64,000 nt of DNA from Rhizomucor pusillus (GCA_900175165.2 FWWN02000177.1:62001-126000); one strand, 5' to 3'; positions 45,878 to 58,350 are shown, counted from the stretch's first letter. Numbers and translations are program-made. Notes: a model not told the origin generated them from the letters alone.

Positions 45878-48800
45878 ATGGCGGATCGCTACAGCGGTCA
45901 GGTTCAATCATACGGCTACCCTTCCACTGCAGGGACTAGTCAAATCGTGTCGCGGGCAGTTGCTGCCGCTGCTGCCAACAATCATCATTCTAACCGTAGA
46001 GGTGGACGTAGCTCGAAACGATATTCAGTATCTGCATTCTATTCCATGGCAGCCGAGCAAGACAACGAAGTCGAGGACGAGCTTGCACAAGGTTAGATGG
46101 AAAAGGAAAAGAGTATATTCCTTTATTCGAGATATCTCTCTCACACAAACACATCGGTCAATTACTCATCTGAACAGCCCAGCGCAAACTACGAGATTTA
46201 AAATCCAAAATCTCGGCCCAGTCGAAAAAGAACTTCGTACTCGAGCGCGACGTACGCTATCTGGATTCACGCATAGCTCTGCTGATCCAGAACCGAATTG
46301 CACTTAGTGAGGTTAGCGGATATATTCATTTTACTGCTATGCGAGGCAAATGAAACGTAACAAGTGTGGGGTTAGCAAAATGAGATGGCAGCACACTTTG
46401 AGGAGCACGGAGAAGGAGATAGCGACTCTTATCCGGACGATCGAAAGATTCAGCTATTCGGCAACCTGTTTTTCATTCTTCAGAGCGAGCCACGACACAT
46501 TGCAACACTTTGTCGACTTGTCAGCATGGCAGAGATCGATACATTGCTCCAGACGGTCATGTTCACCCTTTACGGAAACCAGTATGAAAGCAGAGAAGAG
46601 CATTTACTTCTCACGATGTTCCAGGTAATGGCTTATCCAGGAGGGCAAACTCGCCCGCCAACTTCATATTTTATTATTCCGTCTCTTTTTCGTTCCTTTC
46701 TTTGTTCCTAACTGCAGGGTTACCTTTCATTTTTGCATATCCTATAGAATGTCTTGGCTGCTCAGTTCGAAACATCGACCGAATTCGGTTCGCTTTTGCG
46801 AGCCAACACGCCAGTGTCACGCATGATGACGACGTACACGCGACGTGGTCCAGGCCAATCGTACCTGAAATCGGTCTTGGCTGACAAGATTGCCAGCTTG
46901 GTGGAACACAAGGATCTGAATCTAGAGATCAATCCTCTTAAAGTTTACGAGCAAATGGTCGCGCAGGTGGAACACGATAATGGGCAGCTACCATCCGATA
47001 TGCCCCGCAGCGTTACTCCTGAAGTTGCTGCTGCCAACCCCAATGTACAAGCAATCATCCAGCCTCGCCTAAAAATGCTCATGGAGATCGCAGAGAGTTT
47101 CTTGTCGACCATCATTTCATCCACATCAGCTGTGCCTTACGGTATCCGATGGATCTGCAAACAGATTCGATCACTCACCAAACGCAAAAGTCCCAACGCT
47201 TCCGACTTTGCAGTTTGCTCGATGATTGGCGGCTTTTTCTTTTTACGATTCATCAATCCGGCCATCGTCACCCCGCGAGCATACATGCTGATGGACAGTG
47301 TACCCAGCAAACATCCCAGACGCACGTTAACTTTGGTATGTATGCAGTACCCCACGTGTTGAAAATGTTTACAAACATTGTTGTTGTTGTCCTACTACAT
47401 GTGCATGAATGTATATTTATTCCATTTTTTTGTGTTCTAGATTGCCAAGATGTTGCAGAACTTGGCAAATCGACCGTCCTATGCCAAGGAAAGCTACATG
47501 CTTCCTACCAACCCCTTTGTAGAAAACAACAAGCAGCGTATCAACAAATTCCTCAATGAACTGTGTGAAGTCAGCGATTTCTACGAATCCCTGGAGATGG
47601 ATCAGTACATGGCCCTTTCCAAAAAGGATATCGTGCTGAATATCACGCTCAATGAGATCTACAGCATGCAGTCGCTTATTACACAGCACCTCGACATCCT
47701 TGCACCCAAGGAAAAGGATCACATAAGGGTTCTCATTAATGATATCGGGCCGTCGCCGACGCAGGTGTCTCGGAAGGAGAATAAGACCTTGGAGTTACCA
47801 CTCTTCAGCCGCTGGGAAATACCTATCCAAGGTAAGCTGCTGGCCGGACTGGACTTGTGTATATGTAACAAGTGGGTCATTCTTTTTTCCTGTTGTAGAT
47901 CTGACGACAGCGCTCATGTCTGAGAACAATATTACACAGAATGATATTCTTTACATGGAAACAAAAGCCATCTATGTACAACTTATCCGTTCCCTCCCTC
48001 ACCTCGGAGCTGGTCCTCTGGATCTTGATTACATCGCCGAGACAGCTGCCACCACCAAGGACGCGCAGCTTGTACGCAAGGGTATCAAGGTCAAAGATAT
48101 GTTGCGGGAACTCGAAGATGCTGGCATCATTGATCACCGAGACCGCTACAAACTACTAGTTGAGGAGATTACACAGGAACTGGCGCATCTAGGAAACCTC
48201 AAGGAGAAAGTACTCCAGGAGCTCGAGTCTTTGGATAGCGTTTACAAAGCGATCCTAGATCACAATACTTATCTCCGCAGCCAGTTAGAGAGCTACAAGG
48301 CGTATTTGCAAAATGTGCGTATACAAAGCAGTGGCGACAAGGCAACCAAAAAGTCGGTCGGCATTGGTGTCGAAGTCGATGGACAACCAAAGAAACCTCG
48401 AAAGTCTCCTGTGCAGGGGCCTGTTAAGTTCTCGCACAGCCAGCTCGAAAAAGACGGCGTCATTGCAGAAAGCACGGTGCCTGAAAGCAGGTAGGTTGTC
48501 TTGACATAACAGCGATCTAGAAATGGCTACCTCACATGGCCATTATTTTAGACGACCCAACATCTACTTTTCAATCACTTCACCGCTCCCAGGCACGTTT
48601 ATTATTTCCATGCATTATAAAGGACGTGAGAAGGCGATTTTGGAAATGGACTTGAAGCTGGATGATCTCTTGGAAAAGGTAAGATATACGAGATTTGGAC
48701 ATCAACCCCTATTAACAACCCCGGTTTTAGCAACAAGATAACGTTGAATTGCTAGATCTTGAGTATGTCCGTCTCAACGTGTCTAAAATCCTTAACCTCC

Positions 48801-48933
48801 TCAACAAAACATTTGTTACTAAAAGCAAGTAAGTAATCCCAAAATATACCAAACCCATCTCTCCTTTGCTTAGCGAGAGAGGATTCATCCGTCTTAACAA
48901 TCTATTCTTACCAGGGGTGGTTTATTTTCTTGA
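45878..48933 (+). CDS. Ras GTPase-activating protein, short IQGAP-related type (Gap1/Sar1-like)
   Basis: The ATG at 45878 opens [21 protein letters not shown] coiled-coil stretch ([20 protein letters not shown]) precedes the GAP-related domain: [20 protein letters not shown] with an Arg where the RasGAP arginine finger lies, [32 protein letters not shown], and [20 protein letters not shown]. After this comes the RasGAP_C domain ([20 protein letters not shown], then [24 protein letters not shown] and [13 protein letters not shown]). CH, WW and IQ motifs are absent, as in S. pombe Gap1 and Dictyostelium DGAP1. The Arg finger and FLR motif are present, so activity on Ras is expected. The end is chosen by splicing the perfect GTAAGT donor at 48829 to 48915 (ending KSKGGLFS); an unspliced reading stops at 48832. 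Confidence 0.9.
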
Positions 48934-49429
48934 ATCAAGCTCGTCAAAACAATCCATTGCAGGCACCTTGTTTGGTTGCATCCGATGATCTTGCAGTCAT
49001 CGCTGATACGGTTATTGTCATCATTTCTTTACATAGTAGTTGTCTTTTTCTTTTTCTTTATTTTCCGTTTTTCTTATTATCAAAGCACCCGTCTTTTCTA
49101 TAACTTGTAAGTTCACTTTTTTAAAGCCTATAGTAGCACATACCTTGGTATTTCTTCCTTTTCTTTATCCCACTCTATCACGCACACACACACATGCTCT
49201 CTTCATTGTCTGATGGAATATAAAGCAATGATATTGTTACTCCCAAATAATCCCAGCAGGCGTAAAATGTCAATGTATCACTCTTTAGCGTATGATGCAG
49301 GAAAAGGATAAATAGAACTGAGAGCTATCGATCTCGCAAGCATGCAAAAATATTACCGACAAAGACTTTACAGCTTGGATCTAGTAGTTACAGTATTCTG
49401 ATTCACAGATGGAAATCATTTATTTCACT
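48934..49429. other. Convergent 3' flanks of RasGAP and Ca2+-ATPase
   Basis: AT-rich and T-rich with a short ACACAC run near 49180. No gene seen. Confidence 0.5.
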
Positions 49430-52400
49430 TTACTTCTTTCGTTGCTGCTGTCTCTGTGCAGCATTCTGTGCAGCTTCGCTATAATTGTGTGCATAATCAA
49501 CTAGCTTTGCAAAGCGGTTACTGCCGCTTGGAGAACCTTGCGATGGAGGAGTAGGAGAAGAAGAAGAAAAGGGTGCGCGGTGCTGCTGGGGTGCAGGTTC
49601 TGAAGCGACGGTAGCGCCATAGTTTCGTCTTGGAGAGGAGCCTAGCAAGCTGGTGCGGAAATCTTGGCCGTAGGATTCTGAGCGACTGTGGCGTCGATGC
49701 GGTCGTCTGCGCAGGAACGAGTATACACGCAGGCTGTTGCGGACATCGCCTATAGCGCCTTCCCACTTCATCCTAGAGTAGGAAGCCAGTTGCGGTGCTT
49801 CCTCAGCATACTTGCGTTCAAGGCCAAAGTCAGGGAGGAGTCGGATCACTAGACCAACGGGGATGGAAAGAGCGCCGATGAGGACTGTAATCAACCACTG
49901 AAGGGGCGTGAGAGGAGTTGTCTTGAAGGCGATGCCACCAAATGTAACAATCAGGAACTGGCCAAGAATGACTGCTAATTGGACAGCAATGAAAATCCAG
50001 TTGTTGAAAATACCTCGGAATACGTTGAGGGTTGAATCGATTCGTCGGCAGTTGATTTCATTGAATATCTGTAAAAAGACAAAGGTGTTGAAAACGATCG
50101 TGCGCAGGACAGCCTTGTCCTGGTCGCTGTCACCGAGATGGAAGATCTGTGCACCGAGATAGATAACCACGAGATTAACTGCAATCTGGAAAATAGCTTC
50201 ACCGAGGATCATCTTGGCCATTCTAAAATTGATCAAATGTGCGTTCTTGGCGATGGGTTTGCGGTCCAGCAGTTCTTCCGTTGGCGGTTCCGTAGCAAGA
50301 GCAAGCGCAGCCAGTGTATCCATGATGAGGTTGACCCACAAAAGTTGAACAGCACTCAGGACACTCTCCGAATTCTCGGATCCAATGGCACTGACAAACG
50401 AAAGTACAACGGCAGCAATGTTAACTGTCAGCTGGAACGTCAGGAACTTGCGGACACCATCGTTGACGGCCCTGCCCCACAAGAGTGCCTTGAGAATCGA
50501 GTTGAAATTGTCGTCCATAAGAATAATATCAGATGCTTCCTTTGCGACTTCAGTGCCAGTGATGCCCATGCTAAAGCCCACATCGGCCATCTTCAATGCA
50601 GGGCCGTCGTTGGTACCGTCGCCGGTCATGCCAACAACCTGATCTTGTTCTTGAAGTCGTGTAACCACAATCGTCTTGTCAGTGGGGGAAGAGCGAGCTA
50701 GCACTTGCAAGCGAGGAATAACCTTTCGCTGCTCTTCAACAGACATTTCTCGGAGCTCAGGTCCGGTAAGCGCTTCACCGCCTTTGGTAAGAATGCCTGC
50801 GTTGCGAGCAATTGCCTTTGCAGTGTTGATATTGTCACCAGTAATCATGCGCACAAACACGCCAGCCTTGCGGAATTTTGCAACGGATTCCACGACGCCG
50901 GGACGCAGAGGATCCATGATACCCACGATACCAATCAAAGTAAGATCCTCCAGAGGAGGCTCCTCGCTGGAGAACTTGTTGTAACGGTCAGAGGATACGT
51001 CGCGGTATGCCAATGCAATTGTGCGAAGTGCTTCATCGGCGTACTCGGTAATCAGTTTCTCGATACGTTGTTTTGCTTCGCCCTTGAGTTTGTGAACACC
51101 GCCTTGAGCGTCAATGTAGGATGAGCATGACTTTAAGATTATTTCTGAAGCGCCCTTGGAATAAACACGATAGTCTGATTGATGCTTGGATGATGCAGAG
51201 TTTTCAAGAACTTTGATGATGGTTGTCATGGTTTTGCGTTTTGATGAGAATGGATAGACTCTTGCTACATTGGAATTGTGACGTATCTCTTCATAGTTTG
51301 TGCCCAATGCTCGCGAGAATCCAAGCAATGCGCATTCTGTTTTCGAGCCAACAAAGTCCGGGTTTCCATTTTCGTCTTTGCCCTCAAAGGCTGTCGAGTT
51401 GACAGCAATGCCTTCGGTGAGTAGATCAACAACAGTGTCCTTATCAACCTTGCCAGCCCATTCCTTAGCCTTTTCCGGCGCATCAAAGGATTCCTGCGCG
51501 AGAGTGCCGTGAGTGACCGTCATCTTGTTTTGCGTCAGAGTACCAGTCTTGTCTGAGCAGATAGCTGTAGCATTGCCCATGGTCTCGCACGCAGCGAGCA
51601 CACGCACGAGGTTGTTGTCCTTGAGCATCTGAGTTGTGGCAAATGCGAGTGCCATGGTAACAGCCATTGGGAGACCTTCGGGTACGGCGACGACAATAAT
51701 GGTAATAGCTTGGATAACAATACTGATCATAGAAGCAGCAATTTCTTGACCAGCTGGGAAATGGGGTGCCAAGGCAGCAGTGATAAAGTACTTTACAACA
51801 AGCGTCAACAGCATGGTGACAGCTGCAGCGAAACCGAGTTTTGCAATCTGTTCGGCCAAGATATCCAACTTGATTTGCAACGGTGTGCCCTCTGCATTGT
51901 CGTCTCGCATGCTAAGCATTGTCTTGCCAAAGAATGAATTCTCTCCGACCGCAATAACGAGCACGCGTGCAACGCCCTCGAGTACTTTAGATCCGGACAG
52001 AATGAAGCAATCGCCTTTATCTTCAGTCTGCTTCTTCATCGTATCCGACTCGCCTGTTGCTGAAGACTCATCGCATGCAAGGTTGTGACCCTGGAGGTAA
52101 ATAGCATCCACTGGAATAATATCGCCTGGTTCGAGCATCAGGATGTCACCGACATTTAGGTCATATACACTAATCTGCTTCTCTTTTCCATCCCGAAGCA
52201 CTTTGACTTCCCGATCTTCTTTTTTGGCGTTTAATTTCTTGAACTGTGCCTCCTTTTGGTAGTCATTCACAGCATTCGTAAGCACGACAGCCAGTACTGC
52301 AACTAGAATGGCGGTGCCTTCGACCCTGATGTGCCGAAAATGAGGAACATTCAGTGTGTAACAATCAGCCACGACGGCGCTTATGCTTACCAGCCAACTC

Positions 52401-52886
52401 GTGGCTCATCGGGTGGATGTCGGGGCGAATAATCTTCCCATATGCCAACCGCCAAAGATACAATGGATGCAATCGTCAACATGACTTTTTACACAGATAT
52501 TAGCACTTTATATTCTCAAGACGCGCAAGCGCGGCCTTCCAGCCCAAAAAGCCCCCATCAACTTACTGAGCGTCTTGTCATTGTAAGCAGCCCACAGTAG
52601 TTCCAAGAAGCTTTTGCTCTTTGCTTCGGGCAACACGTTCTTGCCAAACACTGCTTGCCGTTCAGCAAACGGCTTGACGTCTGAAGATTGCGCGCCTTCA
52701 TCGGTTGATAACCCAGTGCTGGGGTCTACGCGTAAGCTTCGACACAACTTTTCAACGCCTCCAAGCTGTTTCAACAGGTCTGGATTTTTTGGGTCTACGA
52801 GCCGAGCGAGCTCCTCGATAGAGACACCAAAGGAGCTGCTGTGCTGCTCACTGCCAAGCAAAGCCCTTTGTTCGTCTCGGGCCATA
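49430..52886 (-). CDS. Calcium-transporting P-type ATPase (type IIB, PMCA/Pmc1-like)
   Basis: The ATG at 52886 opens MARDEQRALLGSEQ; exon 1 contains IEELARLVDPKNPDLLKQLG and FGKNVLPEAKSKSFLELLW. A short exon (about 52390-52485) carries part of M1. The main exon follows. Seen in order: AILVAVLAVVLTNAVNDYQK (M2), actuator SATGESD, PEGLPMAVTMALAFAT (M4), phosphorylation site CSDKTGTLTQNKMTV, ATP-binding YSKGASE, MITGDN, MTGDGTNDGPALK and M5-M10, with WVNLIMDTLAALALATEPPT typical of IIB pumps. About 1,110 residues. It exports Ca2+ from the cytosol to the vacuole or outside. The C-terminal tail has a basic amphipathic segment (WEGAIGDVRNSLRVYSFLRR) that could bind calmodulin, then Ser/Pro/Gln-rich disorder. 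All catalytic motifs are intact. Confidence 0.94.
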
Positions 52887-53431
52887 GTGGAAGGGAAGAA
52901 AAAAAGACGGGAGGGATATAATGCAGGGAAGGGAGACAACAAACAACAATGGGGCCCACGCCTAATGTTTTAATGCGATAATTATTGCGCGGGCTATCAA
53001 AACATTACTGGTCAGGTTTCAATGTGGAATATTCTGTCAAGAACAAGTTCAAGCCCAAAATGGACTCGAGCGCGTTGGCAACAATCGTGGTCTAAATTTA
53101 TTACAGTCCCAACAAGATCGTCCTTGTATAGCAAATGGTCAGCAGTACATACACTGCGTATTTGGATGACAGGCCATAAGTTTATGTATAAACTGGTTGA
53201 TGACTGACGCATGCATGTCTGCTTTTGCAAACATTGTCGGAGAATCACGATCCAAGTTAGCATGCCCGATCTTTATATGGCTTCCCCGACAAATGATTAG
53301 CCAATTTGCCAATTGCGGGTTTCCCTCCTCGCGACTTCGCGCTAGTCGGGTTCTGGGAAAATCATTTAGACGTCAGGGTGGACATCATGCCAAGGCTCTT
53401 TTGGAGTAATATGAAGACCAACAAATTATTT
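52887..53431. other. Intergenic between Ca2+-ATPase start and FCP1 end
   Basis: About 545 bp, co-oriented flanking genes on the minus strand. No gene or TATA box seen. Confidence 0.5.
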
Positions 53432-55989
53432 TTAATCAATGAATCCATCCAATTCTCCTGCAAATTCATCTAACGAGGAAGTATCTTCATCTTCTTCTTC
53501 ATCGTCTTTGTCTTCGTCGTAATCTCGTTCTTCTCCTTCGCTGGCGCTTTCTTTGTATTGTTCTTCTTGCTGGTTTCCTTCGTCATCCCAGGTATCTCCC
53601 AGATTGTATACGTCCGACTCCTGACTGCTGGTGTCATCGGGATAATTTACATTTTGAATCGTAGTAACTTCAGATAGGTGAGATGGTCCACGCTGAGCTG
53701 CTGTTAATCGACGCTTTGCTAAGGGCGATCGGGCCTCATAGTCACTGTTGTCGTCTTCAGAGCTACTCTCCCCTTCTTCAGATCGCTTTCTTTTGGCTCT
53801 ACGTGATACTTGGCTCGAGGAACTAGAACAAAATGAATTAAGTTTCGAATTTCGGTCATTCCTGACGTTATTTTGCATCAAAATTACCTATTGTATGCTT
53901 CAGAGTCTGTGTCCCCAAAATCCGTTCCACTTTCATTGATAGCGTCGTCCACTTCTCTATCGGCCTCGTCCCAATCAATATCCTCGAATAGGCCATGCTC
54001 CTCAGAGCCGAACGCACCATCATCTAGATCAAGAGGAGTAGACTCTGGGTTATCGACCTCACTCTCACCAGCATCTGGTCGGAGGAGCATATACCGAGAC
54101 TCGTCCTGTCTCTCCCAACGAGCTGTGCTATCAAATAGCCAGTCTGCAGTAACTATATGGATCGAACTAATCCTCTTAGCTCGATTAACCTTTTCTGTAC
54201 CAGCCTATTCCAAAGCATGAGATCTCCTAGACTTTCTAAATAGGCTTCTCTTTCAGCTTACCCTTGCAGCAATCACATGCGTTACTTGTCCCGTTAATTC
54301 TGGCAGGCACTCTGCACCAAATGATTCTGCCAATTGCCAATACATGGATGAAGCAGGAGCCTGTTGCTGTGGTATAAGCCCTGTAAATACTATCCGGACC
54401 CCCTTTAAAACTTGCTTCTTCATTTCGGGTATCAAGTCCTTGACATCGGGTGGAGAGCCCTTTTCAGAAGACGAGCCTGCGCCTCCTTTCTGCTGCTCAT
54501 GTTGCTCGAGCCTTTCATAAAATAATCGATGTACTTCTTTCAGAATCTATTTTCCTTTGTCAGGAACGTTGTTGCCAGTCATGAACTGCATTTGTTACAT
54601 ACCTTCGTCATTGTATATAATTCCCTGTCATCATCGACTAGCAAAGGCTGATCATGTGCCGGGGCTAACTCGTCTTGTCGTTTTGCTAATGGTCGTTGCT
54701 CTTGTTGTTGTTGGGCCATAGCATCTTGTATTAACTGTTGTTGTGCTAAGATCGTTTTTTCATCCAACTCATTCTCCTTCTCCTCGTCAGTATCTAAAAT
54801 GATACGTGAAAGTCAGCTGCAGTCTAATCCAGGATATCGAGCAAGTATTTTAATACCTTCTTCTGCTCGCTCCTCCTCTGATACCTGTGCCCGTTCTTTT
54901 CCCTTCTTATTCGGTTCTTCTTTAGCTGGCGGTCTTTTTGGTGCTGGTTCAGGTATAGGCTAACATCCGAAACTCTTCAGTTACCTCACTTTCTTGCGCG
55001 TTCTGCATTGATATTTACCTGCTTTGGAGCAAACGGAGAGTTGATATCACCAATGCCAACGAAGAATTCATCTATCCAATGTGAAATTGAGTCTCATAAG
55101 CTTTCAATTAATATTACACATACTTACAGGGCTTGATTTTGATTAGATTAGGAGAAAAGCTCCATACATCAGATCGATCGTCCAATACAACCACCATGGA
55201 TGTGTCGCAAGGGAATAGACGTTGAATTTTCTTTTGTGTGACACCTGAAATAACGTAGTTACATGAGGCTGTTGTACAGAGGTAGTGTTTGCTTTGCAAC
55301 TTACTGCCGCTCTCATCGCGTGACAAAATGCGTCCACGAAACACGTTATTCTGTGGGTCAATCTCGCGCGCCACAGCCTCCGCATAATGCCGCGTACCCA
55401 TTGTGTAAATGTGAAGTTCATACAATTCAGAAATCTCCTTGATAAATTCTGACAATCCAGGTCTACATACTATGTATGAGTTTCCTCATAATGAACTTCC
55501 TGGCAATGCACCTTATATCTCACCTCAACTTAATATAGTAAACAGGACTGTTGCCAGGTAGGGTAAACTGCCGGATATCTTTTGTGGCAGGATGGTTTGC
55601 ATTACTCTCGTCCTTCATCCACTCTCCTACTGTTGGATCCCACGTAGCATGCACGACTGTTTGATCCAAGTCCAAGATCAACGACAGTTTGCGCTGTGAT
55701 TTCAGTCTCTCTGCATTTTCCTTCTCCAGTCTTTCTGCTTCCTGTTATCACACACTGATTAATTGTTTTCCACGATTGATGTTCACAACAGTTTTTGACT
55801 TGCCTTGCGGCTGACAGTCAGCCCGCTTGTATCATAGCCCATATTGATGCTGGATTTCATATAATTACTGCCGTGTGTTAGCAGATCTGTTACCCTTATC
55901 TCGTATGTAGTCTCTCGTACTTACCTATCAAGCAACGCGCCACACAAGGCACAAAGCCCGTTGTACTGAACTTCGTGTGTACAGTCCAT
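53432..55989 (-). CDS. fcp1: RNA polymerase II CTD phosphatase FCP1
   Basis: From the ATG at 55989 the first exon encodes MDCTHEVQYNGLCALCGALL, the zinc-like CTH...CALCG block of FCP1. Next come SINMGYDTSGLTVSRKEAER, the catalytic motif LSLILDLDQTVVHATWDP (DxDxT), VYYIKLRPGLSEFIKEISEL, YTMGTRHYAEAVAREIDP, and VVLDDRSDVWSFSPNLIKIK. The middle is Glu/Lys/Gln-rich. A BRCT domain follows (LKGVRIVFTGLIPQQQAP, AESFGAECLPELTGQVTHVI, IHIVTADWLFDSTARWERQD). The C-terminus is extremely acidic and ends DEFAGELDGFID, as in yeast and human Fcp1, which use it to bind TFIIF and TFIIB. About ten short exons. The N-terminal lipoyl-like region present in many FCP1 proteins is not found before CTHEV; an extra upstream exon is possible. 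Confidence 0.92.
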
Positions 55990-56555
55990 TGTTCCATAGA
56001 TCAAAAGCTAGAAATCTACGCATTGGCAACTGTGAGTCATGACAATAATTGCAAGAATGTACCGAGCGAGATCAACTTTACCGAAACCAAAGAATACAAA
56101 TAGCGTGCTGAAAATAATACAGGCGATTCTAAAGCTCGACACGTCAGCTGTTCAAAGCGCTATTATGCTTATGTGACAACTGATCCTTGCTACCTTCCGA
56201 GTTGAAATTCTACAAAGAAACACAAAGCCGGTGAATTTACTGAACTAATTCGGAAGAGAATGGCTGCGACAGGTTCATTGCCAGGCAAATGCTGCCTTTT
56301 GTCGCTTGCTCACGTTACCTGTAACACACGCACAGAAAAAAAAAAGACAGTGTAGTCGGAGCCTCCCAGGTTATGCAAGTGAGAAGAACCAAAAAAATTG
56401 AAGAAACGTCAATGCAAATTGCTTTTTTTGAAAAGAAAGGAAAAAGTGAGCAAAAAATTATAGAACTAATGATTATGTACATCTTTACATGATGGAAAAG
56501 GGTATTACAAGTATCAAAGGGGGTAGTATACTATCAAGCGAGGCCAGAGTTGCCA
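55990..56555. other. Upstream of FCP1 and downstream of the small secreted gene
   Basis: About 565 bp. A further 5' exon of FCP1 may lie here (an acceptor ctag precedes LLIYGTMDCTHEV in frame), but none was recognised. A poly-A tract lies near 56336-56346. Confidence 0.4.
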
Positions 56556-57020
56556 TTAAGTCTCGGATGCATAATCTATATCGCCATCTTCCTCAAAGTA
56601 TGCAACGAGGGACTGCTTCGCTTTTGTCATGACAGTCAACTCCACAATGTTATCATCGTCGGGAGTTGAGAAAAACATCAGCGCAGAGTTAACGTCCTCG
56701 TCATTGTATCGTTCCCACTCTTCGATCCATTGATCTTGCAGTTCCGTCAATAGCCAGCTGTCGTCCGCTTGCTCTTCGGGTTCGTCGTCCTGGAAGAGCT
56801 CATACAAAAATTCATCGTCTTCCGGTTTGCGAGGTGAAGCTGACATTTCTTCCCAGAATCCATCCAAGTATACATCGCCTTGATGGACTGCTTCGTCTTT
56901 GGACTGTGGGGCTTGCATTACAAGTTGCTGATGCTCAGTGATAGGCGCGCCGAAAGTGACAGTCACCACCGAGGTGACAAATACTAGCACGCATGAGAAA
57001 ATCCGTCGCGTTGAAGCCAT
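56556..57020 (-). CDS. Small secreted acidic protein, 154 residues, unrecognised
   Basis: Single uninterrupted frame. The N-terminus MASTRRIFSCVLVFVTSVVT followed by VTFGA-PI is a strong signal peptide with a plausible cut after FGA. The mature part is very acidic (DDEPEEQADDSWLL, ERYNDEDVNSALMF, YFEEDGDIDYASE) with several Trp and Phe and no cysteines. No family is recognised; it could be a cell-surface or secreted effector-like protein, which is inference from composition only. A minus-strand TATATAAA lies about 55 bp upstream of the ATG. Confidence 0.65.
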   Translation of the reverse strand: MASTRRIFSCVLVFVTSVVTVTFGAPITEHQQLVMQAPQSKDEAVHQGDVYLDGFWEEMSASPRKPEDDEFLYELFQDDEPEEQADDSWLLTELQDQWIEEWERYNDEDVNSALMFFSTPDDDNIVELTVMTKAKQSLVAYFEEDGDIDYASET

Positions 57021-57070
57021 GATATGTGCGGAAAGGTTGCAAGATAGGATGAGAAACGCGTGCAGTATGG

Positions 57071-57080
57071 TTTATATAAA
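57071..57080 (-). promoter_or_regulatory. TATA box of the small secreted protein gene
   Basis: tttatataaa, identical on both strands, about 50-60 bp upstream of the ATG at 57020. Confidence 0.55.
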
Positions 57081-57967
57081 AAAATGTCGGACGTTCACAA
57101 AGAAGCACGTTTGGCTCTTTTTGCAATTATTGTTGTGATGGTTTCTGAACCTGACGAAAGCAAGAATAGGAAAGTATTAAACCTGAACAAAGGAACCTTT
57201 ATATATATCCCTTCCCAAATACACCCTAACACATTTACATTCATGATCTTCCTGCTGCCCTTGCCAAAAAGAGAAGTTTACCCCTCCTGCAACAATGCCG
57301 GGAGAAAAGAATGGGGGTCATAAGGGGAATGCCCGCGGATGACTTTTATGACAATTCTCCAGACGCAACTCCTATGGGTACCTGCAATGCATCTCCAATA
57401 TTCCATTCTTAACGATGCTAGTGCTGCGCCGGTGGGAACACGCACAGGCCCAGAAATGCTGCAGGAACCCAAACCTGCGCTCTTTCCATGCATGTAAATC
57501 CTTTTGCCGTGTTTATTCGCCACTGAGCACAAACTGCATGAGATAGTATCACGCTGACTAGGGTGCTGGAGGCTGTCAATGGAAACTGAGACTGGACCTC
57601 GGCAATCATTCTTGATAGGCCAGATCGTCACTGTAGATGACAAGAGCTTGATAGTTATTTCAGAAAAAATAAGGAGGTTGTAAAAAGGAGGCATGCCCAT
57701 CAGACACTGTTACTGCGCGCTTCCAAAGATTTGCAATGTGTTGTGATGCTGTTTAGGTTACACACAACCACGTACAATGCTAATCTTTGCAACTAGGAAC
57801 AATCCACGACATGCAGCGCCCTTGTGGTGTCTCGCTTCTTTCAAGTTTTAGCTTTAACATATTATAGTGGAGGTAGGCCGTAATATTTATTTGTTACATT
57901 TGCGTCAGCCTAATACATGCCTTACTCTTTCATTGCAACTACATACGCATACGTCTAAGATGCTCCT
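57081..57967. other. Intergenic region
   Basis: The minus-strand frame at 57278-57700 (140 codons) has cysteine-rich but featureless sequence with no upstream promoter or splice pattern, and I do not accept it as a gene. No repeats were recognised. Confidence 0.4.
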
Positions 57968-58350
57968 ATGCTTGGTTGCTGTGTGCATAACACCTGTAGC
58001 TGGCAGCTTGAAAAGCCTGCAATATTTCGCGAAGAAATGGAAGGGATGCTGTAAGATCAGGGCAATAGTGATATGCATGCTTGTTTTCTCACAGTGACGA
58101 TCAGCTCGCCACCCTTCACGAACTATTCAAAACTTTGGAAAAACGGCTTCGTAGACCCCCCTACAACACAGCGGATCCAACGGGAAAAGATTTTGCTACA
58201 GCATTTACGCTTGGTAAGTCTGTATTCTAAGCCTCGATGAAACTGTGAATTGAGCATACTATAGGAGTTGTCAGCTCTGGATGCTTACATGCCATGCTGT
58301 TCTTCCCAGTTATAGAGTTGACCATCTTTTGTTTGAAGCTAATCAATTGA
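57968..58350 (+). CDS. Candidate small membrane protein, 95 residues, three exons
   Basis: Three exons, 57968-58050, 58095-58213 and 58265-58350, join in frame through GT-AG introns of 44 and 51 nt. The first acceptor is strong (ttgttttctcacag). The product has a charged helical part (EEMEGMLDDQLATLHELFKT, then LEKRLRRPPYNTADPTGKDF) and a hydrophobic C-terminal segment (LHAMLFFPVIELTIFCLKLI) that could be a tail anchor. No family is recognised. Each exon alone is below the size usually listed; the case rests on frame preservation across two introns and on composition. Confidence 0.35.

Noticed and set aside
57278..57700. 140-codon minus-strand frame
   Set aside because: No motif, promoter or splice context; composition is not distinctive.
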